Both the position numbers and the translations under genes were made by a program. From Gemmata massiliana (GTDB lineage Bacteria > Planctomycetota > Planctomycetia > Gemmatales > Gemmataceae), in contig HG799462.1 of NCBI GenBank assembly GCA_000531095.1, positions 1,156,576 to 1,192,525 of the forward strand: DNA of 35,950 bases, read 5' to 3'. Each line of letters starts with the position of its first letter. Within the stretch, counting starts at the first letter, position 1. The notes under the pieces are model-generated. The model was given only the letters and a program-made list of their open reading frames with translations, searched no databases and was not told where the DNA came from. This document shows, piece after piece, positions 16,255 through 24,391 of the stretch.

Positions 16255-16275
16255 TGTTGAGACAAATTCTCAACA
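16255..16275. promoter_or_regulatory. Fur-like palindrome between DUF1559 and hemP
   Basis: TGTTGAGA-caaat-TCTCAACA is a perfect 8-5-8 palindrome. Its core fits the 7-1-7 Fur pattern TGAGAAT-N-ATTCTCA with a perfect right half and 5 of 7 in the left. A further half site TTCTCA lies at 16239-16244. It is 146 nt upstream of the DUF1559 start and 152 nt upstream of hemP, where an iron-responsive operator would be expected. Confidence 0.55.
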
Positions 16276-16391
16276 AGATGGCTTTACATTACGGCCAGAT
16301 TAGATACTGTCAACATCCGAAGCGAAAAAGATCGCACTGAATCACTGCGAGTTTGCTCGCGGTCGGAGTTCGGTGCGGCCCAAGCCTTTGA

Positions 16392-16414
16392 AATTGCGTC
16401 TCAGTACCGCAATT
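16392..16414. repeat. Short inverted repeat before hemP
   Basis: AATTGCG (16392-16398) and CGCAATT (16408-16414) pair around 9 nt, directly against the hemP ribosome binding site GAAAGG at 16415-16420. It could be an operator or a small RNA hairpin; the arms are short. Confidence 0.3.
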
Positions 16415-16427
16415 GAAAGGTGCCGCC

Positions 16428-16604
16428 ATGAGCGACACGGAACTGGAAGAAGACCGCGACGAGGCTCCGGACACGGCCGGACCGGACCGAACCATCAAGG
16501 CGGACGAATTGTTCGCCGGTAAGCGCGAGGTGTGGATCGACCTCGACGGGGTGCGCTATCGTTTGCGCATCACCCGGCGCGGGAAGTTGATCTTGCAGAA
16601 GTGA
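16428..16604 (+). CDS. hemP: Hemin uptake protein HemP
   Basis: A 58-residue protein of the HemP family, small proteins found beside heme and siderophore uptake genes and usually under Fur control. The family core is clear: ELFAGKREVWIDLDGVRY followed by RLRITRRGKLILQK at the C-terminus. The N-terminal 20 residues are acidic and probably disordered. The ATG at 16428 is chosen because GAAAGG lies 7 nt upstream; a longer frame from a TTG at 16413 would include that ribosome binding site. The gene is divergent from the DUF1559-PepSY-PQQ unit. No TonB receptor or heme transporter lies in the window, so it acts with genes elsewhere. HemP function itself is poorly understood, with a regulatory role proposed in some bacteria. 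Confidence 0.88.
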   Translation: MSDTELEEDRDEAPDTAGPDRTIKADELFAGKREVWIDLDGVRYRLRITRRGKLILQK

Positions 16605-16863
16605 AGACGGGAGAAAGAGAAAGGCAAAAAAGGACGCAAAAGTGAATCGCATAAAAGCAAAACAATAAAGCGCAACTCGCACCAGTTCGAGAGCGCGCCC
16701 ATATTACTCAAAACTTTGTTCTATTGAATTCCTTGGTCGGGTAGCGGCATCCAAAGTTGTATGAAGCCATTACACCCCATGACCAAGTCCCCGTGAACCG
16801 TCGCTCGGGAAGGTCTGCGCCTGGCCCGCGAAGCCCTTCCGGTGTAGTCGTCGAAGCTCCGCC

Positions 16864-17120
16864 GTGTGGAACAACGTGGACCGGATGAAGTACCCGGAGT
16901 ACCGCAAGGCCGGTCTTCCGGTCACCCGTTCGTGGGTGGAGTCGCTGGTCAAGGAGATCAACTACCGGGTCAAAGGCACCGAGACGTTCTGGAACGAGCC
17001 ACGGGGCCGAGAGCGTGTTGGCCGTCCGAGTGGCCGTGCTCAGCGACGACGAACGGCTCACCAAACACCTCGCCGCAAGGCCCGGACCCCATTCCAGCGC
17101 CGAACCACAGCCGCATAACT
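16864..17120 (+). pseudogene. Transposase C-terminal relic, frameshifted (ISKra4-like)
   Basis: Two frames make up the tail of a transposase that resembles the ISKra4-type group. The first gives DRMKYPEYRKAGLPVTRS, then WVESLVKEINYRVKGTETFWNEP without interruption, including the Glu expected in the last catalytic block. After about 17000 the meaningful reading jumps frame to AESVLAVRVAVLSDDERLTK. No N-terminal part is present upstream (16605-16863 holds nothing recognisable). This is a dead fragment. The family name is from memory of the motif and is less certain than the conclusion that it is a transposase relic. Confidence 0.65.
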
Positions 17121-17315
17121 CACGAACCTGGTCCTGCACCCCTGAGATTAGGGCGTCTGTGAAATACGCAGCGCGATTTCGGGCGCCGGTTCGGGAAGCG
17201 TTCGCGCTCCGGTTTCCGGTTCACTCTTCGGCGCTGTTTTTGCAAAGTGAACCGAAACCCCGTTCGCCCGCTGACCAATACACTTCTCATCGCCCACCTC
17301 TTCACGGAGCATCCC

Positions 17316-17840
17316 ATGAGCCTCGCGGGTAAGCGCGTCGCGGTGTTGGTCGAACAGCAGTACCAGGAAATGGAAGTGTGGTATCCGGTGTACCGGCTGC
17401 GCGAGGCCGGGTGCGAGGTGGTGCTCGTCGGCCCCGAAGCCGGGAAGACGTACCCGAGCAAACTCGGCTACCCGGCAAAAGCGGATGCCTCCGCCGAGGA
17501 CACCAGCGCCGATCGGTTCCACGCGATCGTGATCCCCGGCGGCTTCGCGCCCGACTACATCCGCCGGAGCGAACCGATGCTCAAGCTCGTGCGCGACCTG
17601 TCCGCGCAGGGCAAGCCGGTCGCGGCCATTTGTCACGGCCCCTGGGTGTTGTGCAGCACGACCGCGCTGAAGGGCAAAAAGGTGACGTGCTTCCACTCCA
17701 TCAAGGACGACGTGACCAACGCGGGCGGAACTTACGTCGATCAGGAAGTGGTGATCGACGGGAACGTCATCACGAGCCGCACACCGGACGACCTGCCCGC
17801 GTTCGTGGTCGCGATCATCGAACAGATGCAGAAGGGGTAA
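17316..17840 (+). CDS. DJ-1/PfpI family protein
   Basis: A 174-residue member of the DJ-1/PfpI (class I glutamine amidotransferase-like) superfamily. It opens with the Rossmann-like strand KRVAVLVEQQYQEMEVWYPV, and the nucleophile elbow is AAICHGPWVLCS, with the catalytic Cys followed by His as in PfpI proteins. The Glu in QQYQEMEV is the probable partner residue. IVIPGGFAPDYIR is the usual glycine loop. Members include glyoxalase III, deglycase-like and chaperone activities, and the sequence alone does not decide between them. The ATG at 17316 with GGAG 6 nt upstream is preferred to a longer frame starting at 17247. It is a single gene with no obvious partner. Confidence 0.9.
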   Translation: MSLAGKRVAVLVEQQYQEMEVWYPVYRLREAGCEVVLVGPEAGKTYPSKLGYPAKADASAEDTSADRFHAIVIPGGFAPDYIRRSEPMLKLVRDLSAQGKPVAAICHGPWVLCSTTALKGKKVTCFHSIKDDVTNAGGTYVDQEVVIDGNVITSRTPDDLPAFVVAIIEQMQKG

Positions 17841-17920
17841 ACACGTCGGCTCAGAGTTTCGAGCCGACTCGCACTCGCCTCTGGCTGCGTAAGTCGCGCT
17901 AAGACTCCGGAGGGCCAATG

Positions 17921-18613
17921 ATGACCGAAACGGAGTGGTTGAACGCCACTACTTTCAACGGCTTAGTCGATCGCATTCGCATCACAGCAAGCGAGCGCAA
18001 GTTGCGTCTCTTAGGGTGTGCTTGCTGCTGGCGCCTCCGCGACGATTTGCCTTACGGGTGTGCCGAAAGGATTGTGGCTGCAGAACAGTTTGCGGACGGG
18101 ATCATTTCCGAACCGGAATACTTGGCACGCTTTACCGTGGCAAGTCAGATGAGGAACGAACCAGGATCGGTTCGAGGTGCGGCACGGTTGGCTGTGAATT
18201 CACTTCACGACTCAAGCGCGACTGGTGTGATGCAAACGAGCCTGTCTACTGCCAGTGTTCGGGCGCTGGTTCACTGCAAATGGCAGTTCGGAAAGAGCTA
18301 CCATCCCGGACAACACACCATCCGATTTGGAAATCTCGTTGCGCGCGAACAATCGCAACAATGTGCTCTTCTCCGTGACATCTTTGGTAACCCATTTCGC
18401 GCTACCCCCTTTTCCTCGTTGTGGCTTACCAGCGCGGCGGCGTCCCTCGCGGCGCAGATGTACGAATCAAAAGACTTCTCTGCGATGCCCATTTTGGGTG
18501 ACGCGCTTCAAGATGCCGCGTGCGACAACGCCGACATCCTGAGCCACTGTCGCGAATCGGGAGTACATGTTCGTGGGTGTTGGGTCGTGGACTTGGTGTT
18601 GGGCAAAGAGTAG
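17921..18613 (+). CDS. Gemmata-type hypothetical protein (about 230 aa)
   Basis: A soluble protein of about 230 residues of unknown function, in a style I associate with Gemmata-group genomes. It starts TETEWLNATTFNGLVDRIRI and continues with a Cys pair block (RKLRLLGCACCWRLRDDL), VAAEQFADG, then LLRDIFGNPFRATPFSSLWL and a closing stretch DNADILSHCRESGVHVRGCW followed by VVDLVLGKE. The several Cys and His residues could bind metal. Two adjacent ATGs exist (17918 and 17921); GGAGG at 17909-17913 sits 7 nt from the second, which I prefer. Base composition is less GC-rich than the housekeeping genes nearby, consistent with an accessory gene. No function can be named. Confidence 0.75.
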   Translation: MTETEWLNATTFNGLVDRIRITASERKLRLLGCACCWRLRDDLPYGCAERIVAAEQFADGIISEPEYLARFTVASQMRNEPGSVRGAARLAVNSLHDSSATGVMQTSLSTASVRALVHCKWQFGKSYHPGQHTIRFGNLVAREQSQQCALLRDIFGNPFRATPFSSLWLTSAAASLAAQMYESKDFSAMPILGDALQDAACDNADILSHCRESGVHVRGCWVVDLVLGKE

Positions 18614-18624
18614 CCACCTCCTAC

Positions 18625-19383
18625 TTACTGACACTCGCCGAACACCAATACGTGGCCGCCCGGGTCGGTGACGGCGAACTCGCGGCAACCGTACTGCTGC
18701 TGGTGTATCGGTCCCACTTCCGGAACCTTCGCGCCCACCGCGTCGCGGATCGCGCCGATGTCAAGCACTCGAATGTAGGCACTCATCCCCGAACCAATCG
18801 CATCAGGCACATGAATGCCCGCAGCGACTTTCTGCAACATCAGCTCGGCTCCGTCGCGATGGAGGATGGCGAATACGGGTTCGCCGGATGGACCGAACGG
18901 ATCTGCTGAAAACCCGAGCACGTCCCGGTACCAATCGATCGATGCCGTCACGCTCTTCACCTGCAACACCGGCACCGTAGTACGAATTCCGCGGCGCACG
19001 GGTTCTGGTGTTAATAAGTTGGCGTCGCGGGTCAGGAGCCAGCGCCCGTCGGACTGCTTGCGGAACACCGACATCGTGTACCCGGACATCCGCTTCGGTT
19101 CGCCGCCTTGCGGTGTCACCATGATCTGTAACCGGGTTCGGGTATACGCCGTGTCGCCCGCAATCGATATTTCCAGCACCTCACTCGTGCCCTCGAACCG
19201 GACCCGCCCCGCCGCAGCGCGCGAGGCCGCGGCAAACGCTTCCTTGCCGAACGGTGGTTGGCTCGCGGTCACAAAGACCACGTCGTCGGACATGAGCGAA
19301 AGCACGCGGTCCAGATCGCCCTCTGCGGAAGCGCGGACCCAAGTCTGGATCACGTCACGAATCGCCCGTTCGTCGCCGCTCAT
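18625..19383 (-). CDS. SnoaL-like (SgcJ/EcaC) domain fused to a VOC/glyoxalase domain
   Basis: A 252-residue two-domain cytoplasmic protein. Residues 1-125 are a SnoaL-like NTF2-fold domain of the SgcJ/EcaC type (AIRDVIQTWVRASAEGDLDR, then MSDDVVFVTASQPPFGKEAF and SVFRKQSDGRWLLTRDANLL). Residues about 135-252 are a vicinal-oxygen-chelate domain (VLQVKSVTASIDWYRDVLGF, closing with REFAVTDPGGHVLVFGE), as in glyoxalase and bleomycin-resistance proteins. The end keeps the acidic residue of the VOC metal site. GGGGAGA precedes the ATG by about 4 nt. The fusion suggests binding and modification of a small, perhaps toxic molecule, but the substrate is unknown. Confidence 0.87.
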   Translation of the reverse strand: MSGDERAIRDVIQTWVRASAEGDLDRVLSLMSDDVVFVTASQPPFGKEAFAAASRAAAGRVRFEGTSEVLEISIAGDTAYTRTRLQIMVTPQGGEPKRMSGYTMSVFRKQSDGRWLLTRDANLLTPEPVRRGIRTTVPVLQVKSVTASIDWYRDVLGFSADPFGPSGEPVFAILHRDGAELMLQKVAAGIHVPDAIGSGMSAYIRVLDIGAIRDAVGAKVPEVGPIHQQQYGCREFAVTDPGGHVLVFGECQ

Positions 19384-19591
19384 TGTTCTCCCCTACCGCA
19401 CGTGTTGTAACGAAGTTGGGTAGGGCACTTGTGGTGATGAGAAAATGCGAGGTCAGCAACGAACCGCACCTGCAAAGGTGTGCGAGCGCGACCCGAACGG
19501 TCGGTGTAGGCGTGTGACTTCCTTCGTGGCTGTCGGATTCGGAAGTTCATCAATAAACGGCAGCGCCCAGCCCTTGTGAATGCGGCACTAA

Positions 19592-21793
19592 TCACCCGAT
19601 TTCCATCACGACACGGAACCCGATCATCTCGGATGGCGATTCCGGGGCGTGTCCGCGGCGCGCGGCGCTGCGGCACTCCACAATAGGTAAGCCCCAGCAC
19701 CCGCCGCGGATCACGCGCATCTGCCCGCGCTTCGGGCCGGGCGGGTCTTCGAGCGGGCTGTCGAAGTAGTAATATTCGTCGAACCAGTCGTTCACCCACT
19801 CCTGCACGTTTCCGTGCATGTCCTGCAACCCGAATGCGTTCGCGGGGAACTGTGCGACCGGTCCCGAGCTTTTGCCGGACTGCTTGTGGCCCGATGTTGA
19901 GTACAGCGCGTCGCGCGGCGTGAGTCGGTCCCCGCAGGAGAAATCGGTAGAACTCCCGGCCCGGCACGCATACTCCCATTCGGCCTCGGTCGGGAGCCGG
20001 TAGCTGCGCCGGTGGACCTCTTCCTCGGGCATGCGCGCGAGCTTGTCGCAGAACCGGAACGCTTGGTCCCAGGTGAGGTGGTCCACCGGGTGATCGGGAC
20101 CGCCCCCGCGCGAGCGGCTGAACTTGCTCGGGTTCTTGCCCTTCACGGCTTCGTACTGCGCTTGCGTCACCGGCACGACGGACATGTAGAACGGGCGCGT
20201 GATCTTGACCGTGTGAACCGGGCCTTCGTAGGTACGGCCGGACGTGTCGTCGCCCATCCGGAACGTGCCCGCCGGGACGCGCACGAACGTCATCCCGATG
20301 GAATTCTTCATCAACCGAATCACACCGGTTGTGGACGTGCCCGGTCCGCCGCTCGTAAGCGGGCCACCGCCCGCTGCTGCGAGCATCGCGGCCGCCGCGC
20401 CCGCGGCGGCTTCGGCGCTGTACTCGCGCCCGCGCGCGGTCGTGACCGCCAGGTGCAGGGACGAACCGGAGTTCTTCAGCGAGATCAGCTTGGACCCGTC
20501 CTGGCCCGCCGGGTCGGGTGGCGCGACCGTCACGTTGGCGAGTGCCTCAACTAGCGCCGCGGCGCTCTTGGGGCGTTTGTCGGGGCGCGTACAGAGACAC
20601 GACTGGAGCACGCTGGCCTGCGAATCCGTGAACCCGGCGTGGCGCAGTTCTTCGATCCATTCCGCGCCGAACGGCGCCGGGGCAGAGGGATCGCGTTTGA
20701 GCAACTGGTACCAGATCACGCCGATCGCGTGAACGTCGTCGGTCAGCGCGGGTAGTTCTTTCTTCACTTGTTGCGGGCACGCATACAGGCTCGTGGCCGC
20801 GCCGCGGTGAGCGAGCCGCAGTTGCTCCCCCCGGGGACCGCCCTTCGCGATTTCGAGCGCGCGAACGCTCTCGATCTGTCCCCAGCCGTAGTCGCTCACC
20901 CACATGGTGAACTTGCCGCCCTCGGTCGGGTGCAGCAGCACGTTGCTCGGCTTCAGGTCGCGGTGAATTACGCCCTTCTCTTGGGCCTTGGCGACGATCG
21001 CCGTGAGGCGCCGAATCAACTTGAGTGCGGCCTCGGGCTTGGCGCTGTCGTAGCGCCACTTCCACTCGAACATCAGCCCGGCGAGGTCGTAACCGTCCAC
21101 GAACGGCGCTTCGAGGCACGGCGGGTCCGTTTCCAGGTACACGCCGCGCAGCGGGAGCACGCCGGACACGTCGTTCAGATCGAAGACGTCGGTGAACAGA
21201 TCGGTGTTGGCCTTCACCCGTTCGCACGATTCGCTGTCGATTACGAACTTGAGCGCGACGGGTCGGGCGTCGCTCTGGTTCGGGTCTTCGCCGCGCCACA
21301 CTTCGGAGTTCTGGCCCAGCCCGCGCAGTTCGGTGAGCGTCCATTCATCCAGACCGGTGGGTTTGTCGCCGGGGCGGAACCGCGGGATGCGCGGCGGTAG
21401 GAACACCGCGAACTCTTCCGACTTGAGCAGTTCAAACTGCTCCGGCACCGTGTGCCCTTCGGCGTCCGAGGGGCGCCGGAGGCTCTGGCGCACCGAAACG
21501 GGCAGCGCGCGGAGGTAGTCGGCGAGTTCGGCCTTGGGCACCGCGTGCGTGGTCGCGAGTTCCGCGATGAGTTCGCCCACGCGCCGCTCGTACTCGTCCG
21601 GGTCGACGGCCGCGCAATCGGCGATGGCCGTGCGCAGATCCTTACCGGGGAGTTTCTTGTGCGCGTAGTCGAACGCGGCGCGCGCGACCTCGGGGAGCAC
21701 ATCGGCGAAGGGCCACAGGCCCTGGAGTGCCTTGCGACCCTTTTCGCAGAGCGCTTGACCGACGCATTCGAGCAGAGCTTGCAAACGCGGCAT
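19592..21793 (-). CDS. Ser/Thr kinase fused to a SUMF1/FGE-like domain
   Basis: A 733-residue fusion. Residues 1-140 are a helical N-terminal region of planctomycete kinase type (ADYLRALPVSVRQSLRRPSD). About 150-420 is a Hanks-type kinase: WTLTELRGLGQNSEVWRGED as a loose glycine loop, VALKFVI with the lysine, VIHRDLKPSNVLLH as an intact catalytic loop, and SDYGWG in place of DFG. About 494-733 is a SUMF1/formylglycine-generating-enzyme-like domain (IGMTFVRVPAGTFRMGDD, YRLPTEAEWEYACRAG, NAFGLQDMHGNVQEWVNDWF, VIRGGCW). The cysteine pair of true FGE is not evident, so the domain may act as a C-type-lectin-like binding module. GGAGG 8 nt before the ATG fixes the start. The kinase is plausibly active. 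Confidence 0.9.
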   Translation of the reverse strand: MPRLQALLECVGQALCEKGRKALQGLWPFADVLPEVARAAFDYAHKKLPGKDLRTAIADCAAVDPDEYERRVGELIAELATTHAVPKAELADYLRALPVSVRQSLRRPSDAEGHTVPEQFELLKSEEFAVFLPPRIPRFRPGDKPTGLDEWTLTELRGLGQNSEVWRGEDPNQSDARPVALKFVIDSESCERVKANTDLFTDVFDLNDVSGVLPLRGVYLETDPPCLEAPFVDGYDLAGLMFEWKWRYDSAKPEAALKLIRRLTAIVAKAQEKGVIHRDLKPSNVLLHPTEGGKFTMWVSDYGWGQIESVRALEIAKGGPRGEQLRLAHRGAATSLYACPQQVKKELPALTDDVHAIGVIWYQLLKRDPSAPAPFGAEWIEELRHAGFTDSQASVLQSCLCTRPDKRPKSAAALVEALANVTVAPPDPAGQDGSKLISLKNSGSSLHLAVTTARGREYSAEAAAGAAAAMLAAAGGGPLTSGGPGTSTTGVIRLMKNSIGMTFVRVPAGTFRMGDDTSGRTYEGPVHTVKITRPFYMSVVPVTQAQYEAVKGKNPSKFSRSRGGGPDHPVDHLTWDQAFRFCDKLARMPEEEVHRRSYRLPTEAEWEYACRAGSSTDFSCGDRLTPRDALYSTSGHKQSGKSSGPVAQFPANAFGLQDMHGNVQEWVNDWFDEYYYFDSPLEDPPGPKRGQMRVIRGGCWGLPIVECRSAARRGHAPESPSEMIGFRVVMEIG

Positions 21794-21932
21794 GGCGACG
21801 CCTCCGGGCGGAGAGTTTTGCCGGCGTCAAACGTAAGTGATGCTACGAGTGTAAACGAATCAAACTTAATTCACAAGCCTATACGCGATCCGCTCGCGGT
21901 GCACTCACGGCCCGAGGGCAAGACGACGCGCT

Positions 21933-23552
21933 CTACTCGCTCTCACGGGGCGGAGGCGCTTCGAGTGTGAGTCGCGCCCCGAATCGCCGTCGAAGGCGAT
22001 CAAGCGCGGCTGGCTCGGCCTCGCCCTCCATTACAGACAGCAGGTCCAACTCTGCGAGGTACGAGGAGCGCGCGAGCGCGTCCGCGGTGGTGGTGCTAAG
22101 TGGCACGTTCAATCGCAACTCGCGGAACTGAGCGGCTCGTGGCGACGCAGCGAGTTGGGCGAGGAACTGCGGAGCCGGTTTTTTGTCACCAACGGAGAGT
22201 GAAATGAGGCGCGGGAATCGGTCGGTGCGCGACAGGAACTCTTTCAGTGCTCCGTCAGGGATCGGGTTGTTAAGCACATTCAGGCTCTCCAGGTGCGGCC
22301 ACCCATCGGGCACATCGAGTAAGTCGCTCAGGTGCTCGCCCGTAAGTGATCCGCGGGGTATTTCGAGCACGCGGAGCACACCCGGCAATCGGGAACGAAC
22401 CAGTTCGTTTATTTCTGCTCCGCCGACTCGCTTGGATTTCAGAACGCGCACCTCACTTAACCAGTCGGTCGCCAGAAATCCCGCACGCACTTCCATGCCC
22501 TTCTGATACCCTGTGCGGTTGCGCCCCGGCAGAGTCACTCGAATCGGCCGAACCGCGGTGCGGGTGGCCAATTCTTTGAGAACCAGCCCCTCGAAATCAC
22601 ACGCGCTCAGATCCAAATCGTGTACGGCGTCGAACCAGCCGGATCGCACTCCCGCGGTGACTCGCGCGGCGTTCTCTGGCGCGATTTGTCCGTAAGGGCC
22701 GAGGTAACCGCGTAGGAACAGGCGCTGGAGCCGGGGGTTCCAGTCGGAACCGCGTGTGAGACGATCGGTCAGCCCCTCGAACACGTCCCCATCCATCGCC
22801 AGGCCGCGTAACCCGAATAGCCAACTGCTCTGGTCGAGTTCGCGAATAGCATCGGGCGGCTGGCGCGGCCCCGGATCTCCGCAATCGCTCCAGATCTGAA
22901 ACGTTTCTAGTGCTGCAAATTGTGGAGCGTTGAGGAGCGCGTAAAACGGGTCTACGGCAATAACTTCTGAGTAAACACCCAGGTGCCGGACTCGTTCCAT
23001 GCGGCGCGCGGACACCAGGGCTTCCAGCCCTTCTCGTTCCTGTCCCCACAAGGAGATGCTTAACTCACGGAGTGGGTTCAAGTGGGAGCCGTCGGCGAGC
23101 GCGGCCCGGGCCAGCTCGTAGTCCAAGTGAAAACCGGCACTTTCAATTGGGAAGCGAGCGAACAGTTCGTGCCCCGACTGGGCAAACCATTCCGGCAGCG
23201 CGGACACAACACTTGAGAACCCGCGCCGGAACCCCGAGTGCGAGCCGCGCCCCCAGTGCGTCAGGAATGCCCCCGGCTGATTCAAAAGGTCCGCGTTCAA
23301 TTGGCGAAGTGGGTCCAACCATTCCGGATGCTCGGCGATCAACCTCCGACACCGCACATCGGCCGCGGTGTACCCGTCGTCCCATTCGTTCATGAGAGCG
23401 AGCCGGCACTGGAGCCGGATGAACTCGGCGCGGTGGTGATCGCCCTGTTCGTCGAGGTAGTCCGCGAAAACGAGACGCGGCGTATCTTCGTCGGGGTGCG
23501 CGAGGATCGCCGCATAGAGGGCGTCGCGCGTCGCATCGGCTGCGGTGCTCAT
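21933..23552 (-). CDS. TIGR02996 domain protein with leucine-rich-like repeats
   Basis: A 539-residue protein starting with the TIGR02996 planctomycete domain: DALYAAILAHPDEDTPRLVF, ADYLDEQGDHHRAEFIRLQC. After it come irregular leucine-rich-like repeats (for example LQRLFLRGYLGPYG, HDLDLSACDFEGLVLKEL, HLESLNVLNNPIPDGALKEF, LISLSVGDKK), suggesting a solenoid for protein binding. There is no signal peptide or enzyme motif. The domain was described as a companion of repeat families in Gemmata-type genomes; its function is not known. The ATG at 23552 lacks a strong Shine-Dalgarno. It ends 139 nt before the kinase-SUMF1 gene on the same strand, which may place them in one unit. Confidence 0.85.
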   Translation of the reverse strand: MSTAADATRDALYAAILAHPDEDTPRLVFADYLDEQGDHHRAEFIRLQCRLALMNEWDDGYTAADVRCRRLIAEHPEWLDPLRQLNADLLNQPGAFLTHWGRGSHSGFRRGFSSVVSALPEWFAQSGHELFARFPIESAGFHLDYELARAALADGSHLNPLRELSISLWGQEREGLEALVSARRMERVRHLGVYSEVIAVDPFYALLNAPQFAALETFQIWSDCGDPGPRQPPDAIRELDQSSWLFGLRGLAMDGDVFEGLTDRLTRGSDWNPRLQRLFLRGYLGPYGQIAPENAARVTAGVRSGWFDAVHDLDLSACDFEGLVLKELATRTAVRPIRVTLPGRNRTGYQKGMEVRAGFLATDWLSEVRVLKSKRVGGAEINELVRSRLPGVLRVLEIPRGSLTGEHLSDLLDVPDGWPHLESLNVLNNPIPDGALKEFLSRTDRFPRLISLSVGDKKPAPQFLAQLAASPRAAQFRELRLNVPLSTTTADALARSSYLAELDLLSVMEGEAEPAALDRLRRRFGARLTLEAPPPRESE

Positions 23553-23680
23553 GCTTCAGTGCCCGGAGTAGTCGGTTGAACCGGGAGTTTCAGACACACG
23601 TCTGTATGTCGCTAACATTTGCTAACATTCTCGGGTGCGAGGACCGCAGGGATCGCGTGTTGGCCCTCGCTAACTACTGA

Positions 23681-23943
23681 TATTTCAAGCTCTTCAGCGC
23701 CACGGCACGCATTCGCTCCGTCGCACTGGCTGCTAACAAACGCCTCAACGGGAACAATGCCGTGGTGAGCGGTGCATCTACTTTCGCTGATTCTGACATC
23801 ATCCGCGTGTGCCGGGAACAATTCATCCCGATAACCGACGACGGCTGGCACCAGTGCCGACGCAAAGGCAAGGGAAGCAACACACCAAGGGCGGCTCATC
23901 ATTTACGACTGATGGCACCACGATCAACGCGATCGGAATATAG
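23681..23943 (+). pseudogene. Decayed thioredoxin-like secreted protein fragment
   Basis: One frame after the stop at 23678-23680 reads VALAANKRLNGNNAVVSGA, then ADSDIIRVCREQFIPITDDG and WHQCRRKG. A second frame continues GKQHTKGGSSFTTDGTTINA, IGI and stop at 23941-23943. Joined, they resemble a group of planctomycete proteins with a thioredoxin-like region in which a (V/I)xRLxREx(F/FV)P(V/I)xDDxW motif is followed by a Gly-rich segment and an FTTDG strand. It is short, has no start with ribosome binding site, and needs a frame change, so I call it a relic. The assignment rests on residue pattern and is tentative. Confidence 0.35.
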
Positions 23944-24032
23944 ACGCAACCGAGAAGGGTATTTGAGGCTGAAGTGAACCGGTCCAGGGTAACCGTGTCA
24001 CATTTCGGGAAGGCGGCGAAAGACGATCTGGT

Positions 24033-24116
24033 GTAGGTCGGGCTGTGCCCGACACAACCTTCTAACGGCAACCGGCCGGAAACATAGTCACTGACGTCGG
24101 GCTGTGCCCGACCTAC
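24033..24116. repeat. Paired palindromic (REP-like) repeats
   Basis: The same 17-bp palindrome GTCGGGCTGTGCCCGAC occurs at 24037-24053 and 24096-24112 in the same orientation. The outer GTAG (24033-24036) and CTAC (24113-24116) are complementary, so the two hairpins also sit within one larger inverted repeat, like a bacterial interspersed mosaic element. Confidence 0.8.
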
Positions 24117-24188
24117 GAATACCGGGTTTAGCTCGTGGTCCCAAATCCACAGTCGCGATCAGCCAAGTGTGTTTCAATAGAAGATCAG

Positions 24189-24389
24189 ATGGCACCCCAA
24201 TCGCAAACTCAAGCGTCAGAAAACGTCGGCGAGGTTGGTCGTATACCGACGTCAGTAACTTCGCTGTCAAAGGCAGATTGGTCGTTGTTTTTGTCGCTTC
24301 TGGACAATCCTCCACCGCCAAACGCTTCCCTTAAGAAAGCGTTTGCTCGGCGGAAGCAGCGGCTTAAGTCAAAGCCTTCAGCGGAGTGA
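24189..24389 (+). CDS. Orphan DUF1778 (TacA-like) antitoxin C-terminal part
   Basis: A 66-residue frame whose C-terminal half, LSKADWSLFLSLLDNPPPPN, then ASLKKAFARRKQRL, closely resembles the toxin-neutralising tail of DUF1778 (TacA-type) antitoxins, with the NPPxPN signature. The N-terminal ribbon-helix-helix DNA-binding part expected in this family (about 50 residues) is not found in any frame upstream, and no GNAT toxin gene (TacT) follows. Instead the aminotransferase gene converges 2 nt away. The ATG at 24189 has only a weak AGAAGA upstream; the frame is open further back to about 24135. It may be a remnant of a toxin-antitoxin pair or a free-standing antitoxin tail. Composition is lower in GC than its neighbour. 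Confidence 0.5.
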   Translation: MAPQSQTQASENVGEVGRIPTSVTSLSKADWSLFLSLLDNPPPPNASLKKAFARRKQRLKSKPSAE

Positions 24390-24391
24390 CA

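Noticed and set aside
23612-23902. A 96-codon minus-strand frame with a signal-peptide-like start
   Set aside because: There is no ribosome binding site, and the plus strand of the same stretch reads better as a decayed thioredoxin-like protein.
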